64,000 bases of DNA from assembly GCA_016801845.1 (NCBI GenBank), contig CM028920.1, positions 2,326,001 through 2,390,000 on the forward strand, in the 5' to 3' direction. The DNA is from Polydactylus sextarius (Eukaryota > Chordata > Actinopteri > Polynemidae). Of this stretch, positions 34,780 to 44,858 are shown one piece after another. How positions within the stretch are numbered: the first letter of the stretch is position 1; each line of letters begins with the position of its first letter. A model generated the notes under the pieces. It searched no databases. It saw only the letters and a list, made by a program, of their open reading frames with translations, and was not told where the DNA came from. The position numbers and the translations under genes are program-made.

Positions 34780-37700
34780 GACCAGTGTCACCCGTCCGTC
34801 CCAGGTCTTCACCCTCGCAGCCTCACTCTGTCCCACCACACACACACTAACTGGGAAACAGCAAGTGAACTTTGGCCCAGGTCAGTGTTTGAATGTGAGG
34901 GTCCCTGTCGCCCCAGATGTAATGAGGCGAGAGACATTTGTAGGCCTTCTATTATCACTGGACGGCAGCCACACACACACACACACACACAGTGTTTGTT
35001 TTCCTCAGAGGGTCACCGTGCTCTCAGCACTAATGTCCTCTTTCATTCCGCCGCTATTCTGCTTTCATATTATGACCTTTCCTCTTTATCCACTTGCTCC
35101 ATCTCCCTGTGTCAACAAAGTGAAGGTGGATTTACTGCTCAGCACGCATGTACTGTATGAGACACCTGAGAACAAACAGTACAGAGTCTCAGAGGAGGAA
35201 ACATGTCTGAACCAATGTCACATCCTCACATTGACTCATGTCCTGGTTGATTTTTCACAAAATCACCGGAGGTGGACACACGTTTATCTGTGATAACAAG
35301 ACAACTGCTATGACAAGTAGTTTCAATAAAAAATGTCAGTACATTTATTCAAGTATAGTAGTTGTTATTTTATTCGGAGTCTCACTATGATGACTGGTCC
35401 ACTGGCACTTTGTAAATGTGTGTGAATGTGATCTGTGAGTGAACTAGAAAAGTTAAAAAGGCAGTTTACATATGTTGGTACCAGGAAATAACATCAACCA
35501 ACTACAAGACTAATATGCTAATGAAATGCTAAAGTCTCAAGTTGTGTTAATACATCACTGGCAAATTACTGTAGAAATTTCAACACAGGACTTTTTGCTC
35601 AGAGGAAGTGTAAACTGTAATGATATCAATTGATGATATTTTAAAGCCACATGTGGTTTGCCACTGTGCTTTACAGCCTATTATTTAGACTTATTTAGAA
35701 ATCACTGTAATGAGGGTGGGTGGGTCCTTCCTGTGTGTCAACAGCAGTGACAAGTATTTTAGGGCAGAGATCAAACACTTTAACGAGGTAGTAAACAGCT
35801 TTTATATTCACTTCAACAATACAGCAGACAGACAGATAGAGGAGGAAGAGGCTCAGACCTCCACACCTCTACCTTCCTCACTCACACACAAGTTTAACCT
35901 CTCCAGACAATTTAAGGGGAAATTTGCATCAGTATCTGGGCTTCAAATCTAGAGCAGGAAGTCTGAGTTTAAAGTTTAGCTGTGGTTTAGGAAACACTGT
36001 TCAGTATTTGAGTCAAAATTGTAAAAATCAGTTGACTTTAAATACTTGAGTTGACAGTACTGGAGTCAAACCGTCTAAAGAGGTGAGTGTTTTTGTTTTT
36101 CCCAGTAGCTGATGGCTCTTAGAAACATCAGTTGGACAACCAGAGTAACTGTGGAAAGTTGACTCAGAGGAAGAGAAAAGATCCTCGCTGGTGAAAGAAG
36201 GTGAAGATGGTAAATGTATCTCTAAGTACACTTCACATATGTAATCAGAACAGCCATCAGGGGCAATGTGGCTCAATAAGTTGACTAAGGACACTTATAG
36301 TGGACTATAAGTGCACTGGAGGATTCGGGACCTGCTCCACCTCAGCTCATGGTCAGACTCAAACAGAAATTCACACCTGGACTTATCTCCTGCGTTAGAC
36401 CAACTTTATAGATTATTTATGGTCCACCAGCCGCTGATGCTGCACCCTGCCAAGATTTGTCCCAGCAGTGACAACTATAGAGAGAGAGGGGGTGGAGTGG
36501 GGTGGGGCAGAGAGTATTAGATGAGTGGGTAAAGGAAGTTTTTATGAATGGATCTTAAGCAACTGGCAGTAGCCACTACCATTAACAAACATCATTTTAT
36601 AATCAGAAAGAGCTAATTTCCTGTTATTTTAACTCTGTGCTGCTGAAACCAAAAGAGCCTCTACAGTGAGACAGAGTCAGGCAGCGACGTCAGTAGACAA
36701 ACAGTGAGTGACCTTGTGCTGAACCAGGAGCCTGACACTCCCTCTGACCTCCTCCCGCTGGGAATGCACCTCAGATTTGCACCTCAAACTACAAAACCCA
36801 GGAGTCAGAGACCAGTTACCATAAAGAATGTTGTAAATCAGCAGAACTGGAGCCGCGCTCACCTAGCTCAAATCAGAGTCACGACAGTGGTGTTCAGGTT
36901 TGACCAGGGGCAGGTGAGGCAAGTTTATTTATGAGGCACATGGCAAAAGAATATTGGAAGAGGAATAAGAATCAAAAATAATCAAGTAGAAGTGATGGAA
37001 TAGATCAAATAAAAATGAATACAAAGCTATAAACTGCGGTTTAAAGGAACAACCACCAGATGTGTCTTTGATTTCAAGATAATCAGTGTTGTCTCTTTAG
37101 ATCTTCACAGATCCTCTAATTTGTCCCAGATGTGATGAGTATAGAAGTCAAAAACAGCTTCATCGTAACCACAAGTGGACCACAGCTGAGAGGAGAGCAG
37201 CGTGTTCCTGCTGTAGGAGGAAATCTCAGCTGTATTTTGGATTCAAACCACTGAACACTCCTTTCTGGCCTTCAGCAGCTGCTCTCTGACCAAGTCTGTC
37301 TGCAGGTAGTGACTGTGGCTTTTTACAGCTGTTTCTGTGAAAACAGCTGCACATGAAAACAACGCTATGGCAGCAACACAGGACAGTAAAGTTTTGGGTC
37401 CATAAAACAAGAACAATCAGCCGGAAGTAAAAGGCTTCTCATGGCTGAGGTCAGTTTGTGTTAATCCATCACTAGGAGCAGAACAACCCCTTTCACATTA
37501 CACACATTCATCTGATTTGATGGAGCTACAATTTAAGTTGTAGAAATGGAGGGCAGACCACTCCTCTGTCTCTGTTCATGCAGGAATCCTTCAAGTTGAC
37601 CTGAAACCTGTCCTTGTTGTGACTGACAGCTGTGAGCTCCTACCCCTCACTGTGACCTGACTCTGACTGGTTTCAAGACCGAGAATCAACATCCATCTCT

Positions 37701-38240
37701 GGTGAAAATAAAGCTTCAGAGATGGCTCCTACTCAGACCAAGCTACAGATTTCACTTTAATCAATAAATCCAGAGCTGCTGCATCAGGTCCTCACTGTTT
37801 TAATGTGTTTGAGCTCATGTCACTGCTGTTTTTTTCCACAGGAACCTGATCAGATGTTTCTTTGGGTTAACACCATGACAAAGGTCATTTAAAGTTAGTA
37901 AACAACTGTAAAAGGTGGAAAGTGCCACAGTTATAATATACATTTTAACTGTTGTTCCAGTTACACCACGTTATACACGAACATATATGTTTATGTCTGT
38001 ACAGTTTATCCTATTGGCTCCATGACTGTGGGAACACTTTGTTTAGGGTTAAAACTGGAGTGTCTCTGTGCAGTGTCTTATATTGCAAACAGAATCTAAA
38101 ATATCATCCCGAGTCATGATGTTGATATAAAAACACGCGGTGAACTGCTGCGACTCACTGTCACAACCTGCAATCAGCCAATAATCATTCCATATTTAAA
38201 ACAATCAACAGCCGATTAGTTATCTCTCCCTCTCTCTCCT
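34165..38240. other. intergenic, exoc6 to cyp26a1, no gene seen
   Basis: Microsatellites at 34721-34777 and 34969-34991, and an AATAAA at 35325. A 207-codon open frame (34670-35293, +) is driven by the CA repeats and has no protein-like composition. Nothing else recognised. Confidence 0.6.
34721..34777. repeat. compound (TC)n(AC)n microsatellite
   Basis: TC units to about 34736, then AC units to 34777. Confidence 0.95.
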
Positions 38241-38460
38241 CCCTTTCTCTCTGTTTGACTTGCAGTGAACTTGGTTGCGCGCGAGGGTTCACTAAGATGT
38301 CAGGGTCACAAGCAGGTCAGCCAGCGCGCGAGCGAGCGGAGAGCTGGGGGAGGAGTGATACAAACCGCGCACACACCCTGTTTGTTTGTCGCTGTTGTGC
38401 TGACCGCGCGCTCTTCGCGCGCGCGCGCGTAGCTCTGGCACGGAGCCCTGCTGCCTGAAC
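38241..38460. promoter_or_regulatory. CpG-rich block with a cluster of RAR half-sites
   Basis: Unusually CpG-dense for this AT-rich locus, with a short CG repeat (38416-38429). It carries four RAR/RXR half-sites in 54 bp: TGAACT (38266), GGTTCA (38286), GGGTCA (38303) and AGGTCA (38314). The last two form a perfect DR5. AGTGAAC and GTTCACT also form an inverted pair around the CpG core. It lies about 2.9 kb upstream of the cyp26a1 start and is a candidate distal retinoic acid-responsive enhancer. An unannotated promoter is an alternative. Confidence 0.6.
38303..38319 (+). promoter_or_regulatory. DR5 retinoic acid response element, distal
   Basis: GGGTCA-CAAGC-AGGTCA: two consensus nuclear receptor half-sites as a direct repeat spaced by five, the preferred RAR/RXR site. 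Mammalian CYP26A1 also uses distal RAREs roughly 2 kb upstream that cooperate with the proximal one. Confidence 0.72.
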
Positions 38461-38465
38461 CTCCT

Positions 38466-38490
38466 TCATCATCATCATCATCATCATCAT
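38466..38490. repeat. (TCA)n microsatellite
   Basis: About eight uninterrupted trinucleotide units at the edge of the CpG-rich block. Confidence 0.9.
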
Positions 38491-39157
38491 CCTCACTGCA
38501 CCGATGGAGAGTAACTACACGTTTGTAAAGCGCCAAATCTCAAATGATATTCATGTCAAGGCGTAAATAATATATCTATAATGAGAAATAAGTCGTGAAA
38601 TTAGTGAGTATCTTAGATTACTGACGTGTTCATACTCTTTATGTCAGTGTCAGGTTCCGAGGTCATCTCACTACCTGACTGTCCACGTGAGTGAACATGG
38701 AGATGTTTTTTTTTTTTAATAAGTGAACATATTTGTCCTGGTGGTGGTGCTGGAGGGTGCGTAAGCGCGGTTACACTTGAGGCCGTGAATGGAAGCGACG
38801 CACTGTGGACTGTACATGTGGCAGCAGCGACGGTGCAGCGCTCTGCTCAGTGCGGAGGTGGAGTCCAGCAGCTGATCGGTAGCTTTACAGTGAACGTATA
38901 AACAGCCAGGAGTCGTTCTTTACACTTGAACTTCCCTTCACCCATCCCTCTTCTTCCTCATCATCATCACCCTCCTCCTCCTCCCCCTGCTTTATCACAC
39001 CTGAACAGCAGAATCCTGTTTCACACATTCGCACAGTGATGAGAAAAACTCACCAGCTACAGCTTCTGACCAGCGACCAGCTGGAAACCCACTCACCCTG
39101 AACGCTGGACGTGCAGCAACAACACAGTCCCAACAGTCAACAATCATTGCTCCATTC

Positions 39158-39158
<1 letters not shown>

Positions 39159-39190
<32 letters not shown>

Positions 39191-39230
39191 TATATATATA
39201 CACATATACATATATACATATATATATATA
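39159..39230. repeat. TA/CA-rich microsatellite
   Basis: Alternating TA with interspersed CACA units; 72 bases of pure alternating purine-pyrimidine sequence. Confidence 0.9.
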
Positions 39231-39294
39231 CTGAACACTGAAGCCTGATTATTTCTGGAAGAGTGTGAATACAAGAATATTTAAACCAGATAGA

Positions 39295-39352
39295 TCAATA
39301 GACAAACGACTTTACTGATCCCTTTGGGAGGTTCCCTAAGGGAAATTGAAGA
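39295..39352. repeat. dispersed fish repeat fragment (actttactgatccc type)
   Basis: gatagatcaatagac followed by actttactgatccctttggg and a short inverted GGTTCCCTAAGGGAA. It resembles the common fish repeat whose end reads agatagatactttattgatccc. A second copy lies in inverse orientation near 54860-54925. Confidence 0.45.
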
Positions 39353-40440
39353 AGTGTGAGTTTCCATCACTCACCTGCTCATGGATTTCATACAAAAGAC
39401 AAAGTGCCCACCACACACCCAAAAGAAAGTCTCAGATCTTTTGAAATTAAGTTTTTTATTTAGCAAATTCTTAAATCTCTATTTATCTCTACAAGTGTAT
39501 TTGTTTTTATTGTTTGATTTAAAGAAAATGTCCCTGAAATCTGTAACTTCCTTGAATAATTCTGTTAAATTCACCTGAACTAACAACACCAACAAACTGT
39601 TCTGATTATTTATTGTTTTTATTTATCAATATAAGTTACTGTTTTATTAGACAAATAAATTTCTAGTTGCTGCTTTTAAGACTGTTATCAAGTTATCATC
39701 TGCCTCAGGTTTACTGTCTGTCTGCCAATACGTACTAATTTTACTGGCAGTTGTACATTAACCATTATGATATGATTAATACAGGAAAGTCTTGTGTTCT
39801 ATGTGAGAAACAGTGTCAAGGCCTGAAAACTAATCTTTGTCCTGGGGGCCTTGTAGCAGCTTAATAATGATAAATAATGAATTAAATAATGAATCATTTT
39901 CATATTCTTTTTCAGTTGTTTTTGTTGTTAAACAAAAAGTTATCAAACATAAACGACTGGAATCAGTCAACCACAGTGAAATCTCTGAAGGCCTTAAAAT
40001 CCTCAGGACATGTCCCCAGTGTCTTCTGTCAGTCTTACACTGCCTTTAACTGACAGAAAGTCAAAGGAAAGTCATGGAAGTTTACATCCAAGCCATGATG
40101 GGAGATCAGATTAAATGTCTAGGCTTTTGTGAGAATGTAATACTGATCGTTGCCGCCTTCCCACCAGGGTGAACCTCAGGGCACCCTCTTTTAAAACGCA
40201 CACCGTCAGCCAGAACAAGACAGATCCATCCATGTAATGTGCCGCTGTAAAAGCAGCAGCCAAGCTGTCTCACTGCCACACACACACACACACTGACGTT
40301 ATGGCAGGTCGTAAAGGCGGCGCTGAGGATGCGGTGACGGCCTGATGAGCCTCTTCTCTGCGCGTTGTTTACTTTTCGTGCGGTGCAGTCGGGGATAACC
40401 TTACGTGCGCGCGCCTGCCTGTCCCTCCGCCTGTCTCTGC

Positions 40441-40457
40441 TGACCCAGGTTTGAACT
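40441..40457 (-). promoter_or_regulatory. DR5 retinoic acid response element, middle
   Basis: TGACCC-AGGTT-TGAACT on + (AGTTCA-AACCT-GGGTCA on -): both half-sites fit the consensus with a five-base spacer. It lies 0.64 kb upstream of the proximal element, in the same orientation, within a GC-rich stretch. Confidence 0.72.
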
Positions 40458-41050
40458 CGCTGAGAGAGATATCATTTTTATAACACACAGAGAAGAGAGA
40501 GCAGGTCAAAGTCTGCAAGATTAGGAAGAGGGTGAGTGTGAAAGTAGCAGAGTCAGTGAGAGGACAGGCCTGTCCACGGACTCATCACATCTGTCCACTA
40601 GAAACACACATCACACACATCACAAACAATAACAGTCAGGGCGGACTATAAATTAAATTATAAGAGGCAACAAATGTTATTATAATAAAATCAAGCTCAG
40701 CTGTGAATGGCAGCAGCGAGGGTCCACAGGGGAAGGGATTAAGACGCGTTTCAGTGTTGTGGAGCAGCTGAAAATGTGCTGCTTAAAAGCTTTTTGCTCT
40801 TGAATGCAGGCCGCCCTGCAGGCACGATTACTGCTCCTACGTGCGGCCTTAAGCCAAGGTAATGAGTGTGTAAACTAGCTGCCTTATTGCCAACAAAGAC
40901 GTCTTGGGACGCGCTTCCATTGTCTCGGGGGGAATCGTCACCTTTTCTCAGTGAAATCCGCCGCGGATTGTCTGCGTGCAACAGGAGGTAGAGGATTAAA
41001 GATGCGGCTCTTGGAACAAATGGTGAGAGGCAAGTCAGCCAGTACAGGCC

Positions 41051-41060
41051 GGGGGCGGGG
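41051..41060 (+). promoter_or_regulatory. GC box (Sp1/Sp3-type) next to the proximal RARE
   Basis: GGGGGCGGGG, 24 bases before the proximal DR5. The mammalian CYP26A1 promoter is described as having a G-rich Sp1/Sp3 site beside its DR5, so the arrangement is conserved. Confidence 0.7.
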
Positions 41061-41084
41061 CCGAGCGACACCCACAATTAAAGA

Positions 41085-41101
41085 TGAACTTTGTGTGAAC
41101 T
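41085..41101 (-). promoter_or_regulatory. DR5 retinoic acid response element, proximal
   Basis: TGAACT-TTGTG-TGAACT on +, that is AGTTCA-CACAA-AGTTCA on -. It is almost identical to the mammalian CYP26A1 proximal DR5 (AGTTCA-CCCAA-AGTTCA). It sits about 50 bases before the TATA-like box and should make the gene retinoic acid inducible. Confidence 0.88.
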
Positions 41102-41152
41102 AATTTATCTGAGGGAGGAGAAGGTAACCCGGCTGCCCGCGGTCCTGGAGCC

Positions 41153-41160
41153 AATAAAAG
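41153..41160 (+). promoter_or_regulatory. cyp26a1: TATA-like box of cyp26a1
   Basis: AATAAAAG, preceded by CC, lies 106 bases before the ATG and downstream of the RARE and GC box. Transcription would start near 41183-41190. The resulting 5'UTR is about 70 bases. Confidence 0.6.
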
Positions 41161-41258
41161 CGGCGGATGCGCAGCGCAGAGCCTCAGTCGCTGACAGAGC
41201 TTCACCTGAACGCATCCAACTCTGCAACACAGACGCTGCTGCTCACTGAACCCGCGAC

Positions 41259-41446
41259 ATGGCTCTGAGCACGCTGTTGGCCACCTTCCTCTGCACCATC
41301 GTGCTGCCCGTCCTGCTCTTCCTGGTGGCGGTGAAGCTGTGGGAGGTTTACATGGTCCGAGGCAGAGACCCAGCTGCTCCAGCCCGCTGCCGCCCGGATC
41401 CATGGGCTTACCTTTCATTGGAGAGACGCTGCAGCTCATCCTCCAG
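41259..41446 (+). CDS. cyp26a1: cyp26a1 exon 1 with a one-base deletion
   Basis: The ATG (CGACATGG) opens the signal anchor and continues to RGRDP. After GAC (41367-41369) the expected SCSSPLPPGSMGLPFIGETL continues only in the +2 frame, from AGC at 41372. One base is missing in the short C run at 41370-41371. Read as written, the mRNA would run out of frame into exon 2 and stop after about 70 codons. An in-frame ATG at 41402 could start a protein lacking the membrane anchor. Donor CTCCAG|gtaaat. Confidence 0.93.
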
Positions 41447-44099
41447 GTAAATACATGACACAGCTGCATGAAGTGAGTCAGGATGCTATGAGCTCTGTTG
41501 ATGTGACTCCAACTTTTAGACATATATTAGATATATTTTTAACTGTAGTTTATTTAATTTATAGTGTTCTCAGTGTGAACAATCTACAGATGTCCCAGTG
41601 TTTTAATCCTCGTCTTGTCCCGTGTCCGTTTGTGCACAGAGGAGAAAGTTTCTGCGGATGAAGCGGCAGAAGTACGGCTACATCTACCGCACGCACCTCT
41701 TCGGGAACCCCACCGTGCGCGTCACCGGGGCGGACAACGTCCGGCACATTTTAATGGGGGAACACAAGCTCGTGGCCGTGCAGTGGCCCGCCTCCGTGCG
41801 CACCATCCTGGGCTCGGACACTCTGTCCAACGTACACGGAGCCCTGCACAAGTCCAAGAAGAAGGTGAGTTCACTTCACTTCTGAAGAGATGAGGAGATA
41901 TTCTGTCAGGATTATCTGCTCAACAAACACAAAACTCTTTGTGTTGACACGAACACATATCCAAGAAAATGAACATGTATTAGCAATTAGAGTCTCAGCT
42001 GATTGTATCTTAATAATTAAAATGAATAAATATTTACATCTTTACTTGTTGAAATATATTGAAGCACAGCAGCTTTAATCATTACTGTGTTGTCTCTGTC
42101 ACACGAAACACAAGTAGTGATTTGTAGTTACTGGAAACTACAACTAAACATTAAATCACAATCTTCCTGTGCACTTATTTGAAACTATTTTCCAGTTATC
42201 TTCATAATCATTATTTATGTAATTAGGATGTTTGTGTTGATAATATTACTTGATGCATGAACCTGTTCCACCATCCTCACTCACCTCTCTGTCCCTGTCC
42301 AGGCCATCATGCGGGCCTTTTCCAAGGAGGCTCTGGAGCTCTACATTCCCGTCATCCAGGAGGAGGTGCGGGCTTCGGTGAAGGAGTGGCTGCAGAGGGA
42401 CTCCTGTGTGCTCGTCTACCCGGAAATGAAGCGGCTTATGTTCCGCATAGCCATGAGGATCCTGCTGGGCTTCGAGCCGGAGCAGATCAAGACTGACGAG
42501 CAGCAGCTGGTGGAAGCTTTTGAGGAAATGATCAAAAATCTGTTTTCTCTGCCCATCGATGTCCCCTTCAGCGGCCTGTACAGGGTAAGCAAAACATATC
42601 ATCATCTTGTAGCTGTACTAAAGATGTAGAGCTGATTTAACTAAAGCAAAGTTAAAAAAGTTGTATAAAAGTAATTTAAGAAACATGAATGATGGACATG
42701 AGAAACTCTGGTATACCCATTTTTGAGTAGAATGCAGTATCCATATCTAACCCTGCCCTTCCCTGTTTCTTCCACCTTCCCTCCTCTTCTCCAGGGTCTG
42801 AAGGCGAGGAACTTCATCCACTCCAAGATTGAGGAGAACATCAGGAAGAAGGTGCAGGAGTCGGATCGGGGGTCCAGTCTCAGAGACGCTCTGCAGCAGC
42901 TCATAAACAGCAGTAAGAAGAATGGAGAGCCCTTCAGCATGCAGGTGATTATGGCACCATCACTTCACATTTACATCCCACGTGTCGTCTCTCTGTTGTT
43001 AGCCATTGTTTTACTGTGGGTTTGAACTAATTGTGTGTGTGCTTTCCTGTTCCCAGGCCATAAAGGAGTCTGCCACAGAGCTGCTGTTTGGAGGCCATGA
43101 AACCACGGCCAGCACAGCCACGTCTCTGATCATGTTTCTGGGCCTGAACCCTGAAGTTGTGGACAGACTGAGACAGGAACTCATGGATAAGGTAAATGAA
43201 CTGTATAAGTTTGATTGCAACTACTAACATTTATTTTCTATACTCAACATTCAACATCATGCACACTCTTATAATCACATTTAATTGAAGTAGAAACCAC
43301 AAAGATCTTTAGTCTGCCAATATCCACTGTTCTGAAGTTGTATATTAAGATATATAGTAGAGTTAAAATATATTTGCCATCGAACTTGTTGGTGTGAACT
43401 TTGCATAACATCAGGGCAACACAGCATCAGGGCATTCCATCATGACTCTCTAGTTAATAGTATTTTGTTTTGTTTTCTGTGTGTTCAGGAGGAGCAGGGG
43501 ATGGACATCCAAAACCTGAACATCGAGTTCTTGGAGCAGTTAAAATACACCGGCTGTGTCATTAAAGAGACACTGAGGATCAACCCTCCCGTCCCAGGAG
43601 GCTTCAGAGTGGCCCTCAAGACCTTTGAGCTCAATGTAAGTTCACACAGATGCTACGAAGGTTGTTTACTCAGCATCTTAGTGTCTAGTGATCAGAGAAA
43701 CAAACAGATGACAGGTGTGTTTCCAAAACTAGCTGCTGACTCATTATTGTTTTGTCATTACTTCAGGGTTACCAGATTCCCAAGGGTTGGAACGTCATCT
43801 ACAGCATCTGCGACACCCACGATGTGGCAGAGAACTTTCCAAACAAAGAGGACTTCCAGCCAGAGCGCTTCATGACTGACATCTCGTCAGACTCCTCCAG
43901 GTTCCAGTACATCCCGTTCGGAGGGGGCTCCAGGATGTGTGTGGGGAAGGAGTTCGCCAAAGTCCTACTGAAGATCTTCCTGGTGGAGGTGGTCACGAAG
44001 TGTCACTGGACTCTGTTAAACGGGCCACCTACCATGAAGACAGGGCCTACGCTCTATCCTGTGGACAATCTGCCGACCAAGTTCACCAGCTACGTATGA
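41259..44099 (+). CDS. cyp26a1: cyp26a1, retinoic acid 4-hydroxylase, seven coding exons; exon 1 frameshifted as written
   Basis: Cyp26a1 is an ER-anchored cytochrome P450 that oxidises all-trans-retinoic acid to 4-hydroxy and 4-oxo forms and so sets embryonic retinoid levels. Seven exons, all joined in phase 0, encode about 486 residues if the exon 1 frame is restored by one base (human 497). Visible features: N-terminal hydrophobic anchor (residues 2-30), PLPPGS hinge, I-helix GGHETT (294-299), ExxR as ETLR (354-357), PERF (408-411), and haem-binding FGGGSRMCVG with ligand Cys434 (codon 43938-43940). CYP26A1 rather than B1/C1 is clear from exon-wide identity (for example FRIAMRILLG, SLPIDVPFSGLYR, NGPPTMKT). 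The frameshift near 41370 is the one defect. Confidence 0.96.
41640..41864 (+). CDS. cyp26a1: cyp26a1 exon 2
   Basis: Seventy-five codons, residues 64-138, including RRKFLRMKRQKYGYIYRTHL and GEHKLVAVQWPASVRTILGS. Acceptor tttgtgcacag, donor AAGAAG|gtgagt. Confidence 0.97.
42303..42584 (+). CDS. cyp26a1: cyp26a1 exon 3
   Basis: Ninety-four codons, residues 139-232, with KRLMFRIAMRILLGFEPEQI and NLFSLPIDVPFSGLYR. The start follows ccctgtccag; donor TACAGG|gtaagc. Confidence 0.97.
42795..42944 (+). CDS. cyp26a1: cyp26a1 exon 4
   Basis: Fifty codons, residues 233-282, GLKARNFIHSKIEENIRKKV through GEPFSMQ. Acceptor tcttctccag, donor ATGCAG|gtgatt. Confidence 0.97.
43057..43191 (+). CDS. cyp26a1: cyp26a1 exon 5 (I-helix)
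   Basis: Forty-five codons, residues 283-327. Holds the oxygen-activation motif FGGHETTAS of the CYP26 I-helix. Acceptor tgttcccag, donor GATAAG|gtaaat. Confidence 0.97.
43489..43635 (+). CDS. cyp26a1: cyp26a1 exon 6 (K-helix ExxR)
   Basis: Forty-nine codons, residues 328-376, with EQLKYTGCVIKETLRINPPV and PGGFRVALKTFELN. ETLR is the ExxR motif. Acceptor gtgtgttcag, donor CTCAAT|gtaagt. Confidence 0.97.
43767..44099 (+). CDS. cyp26a1: cyp26a1 exon 7 (haem-binding) and stop
   Basis: Residues 377-486 then TGA. GYQIPKGWNVIYSICDTHDV, PERF, and the haem loop FGGGSRMCVGKEF; ends NLPTKFTSYV. Acceptor ttacttcag. Confidence 0.97.
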   Translation, partial: GYQIPKGWNVIYSICDTHDVAENFPNKEDFQPERFMTDISSDSSRFQYIPFGGGSRMCVGKEFAKVLLKIFLVEVVTKCHWTLLNGPPTMKTGPTLYPVDNLPTKFTSYV

Positions 44100-44498
44100 A
44101 ATTAAAGTGAGATGACGACAGGTTGTTTCTTAAAGGCACTCAGACATTGTTAGAGAACAGGTGAAAGGCTGTGGTCTGGTCCTCTGGCATGAACTGTAAA
44201 TACTGTAGATGTTCTGAGAATGTATTTTACATTTTATATTATGATGTTAATACTTTGGATTTGTATAAATTCTTTTTGTTTTTTTTTTTTTTTTTGAAGA
44301 TTTGAACAAACTAAATGAGAGGCACTATACACAGACGTGGCACACTTTAATCAGCTCAGAGGTGTATCTATAGGATTATGTACATATATAATGTAGAGAC
44401 TGTTTATATAACTTCTGTATCTTATCTTGACTTATTTAAGTGATTTATGTTACATTGTATGGGCTTTTTATTTAATAAAACTTTTTGCAATCAATCTT
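44100..44498 (+). other. cyp26a1: cyp26a1 3'UTR
   Basis: About 400 bases from the stop to just past AATAAA at 44474-44479. AT-rich with a poly-T run (44280-44296). The end point is inferred from the signal and the T-rich sequence after it. Confidence 0.65.
44474..44479 (+). terminator. cyp26a1: polyadenylation signal of cyp26a1
   Basis: AATAAA, the first after the stop codon, followed by T-rich sequence (caatctttttttctc). Confidence 0.7.
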
Positions 44499-44764
44499 TT
44501 TTTCTCATGTCATTTAAAAATAATAAATGAAAATAAGTATATATTATATTTGATTCTATATAAATGCAGATTTTACATTTGTGTAGACGAATATTCTCTG
44601 TGGTTTTATGAGGCTTTAAGAGCCAGTAGGAAGGTGCTATTTCCTGTTTGGGTGGTGTGAACCCATGACAGGTAGGTGATACTGTGCAGAGTGTTCTGCT
44701 CATTCAGTCAAGGTAGCTCATTTATATAACCTTGCTGTTCTTTTTTTATTCATAGCTTCTATCT

Positions 44765-44765
<1 letters not shown>

Positions 44766-44843
<78 letters not shown>

Positions 44844-44858
44844 CCTACCTACCTATCT
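44766..44858. repeat. (TCTA)n microsatellite
   Basis: More than 20 tetranucleotide units, ending in three variant CTAC units. Confidence 0.95.

Noticed and set aside
34670..35293. 207-codon + strand open frame
   Set aside because: Its core is HTHTHT from a CA repeat, it overlaps another repeat-driven frame, and it has no family resemblance.
38255..38458. 67-codon frame in the CpG-rich block
   Set aside because: GC-rich sequence opens frames by chance; its composition (AR/RA-rich) and lack of homology favour a regulatory rather than coding reading.
38660..38665. AGGTCA half-site preceded by AGGTTC as a possible DR2 RARE
   Set aside because: The upstream half-site has two mismatches to consensus at the key positions.
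44766..44858. Regular short repeats that might suggest a CRISPR-like array
   Set aside because: A simple TCTA microsatellite with no spacers, in a vertebrate genome.
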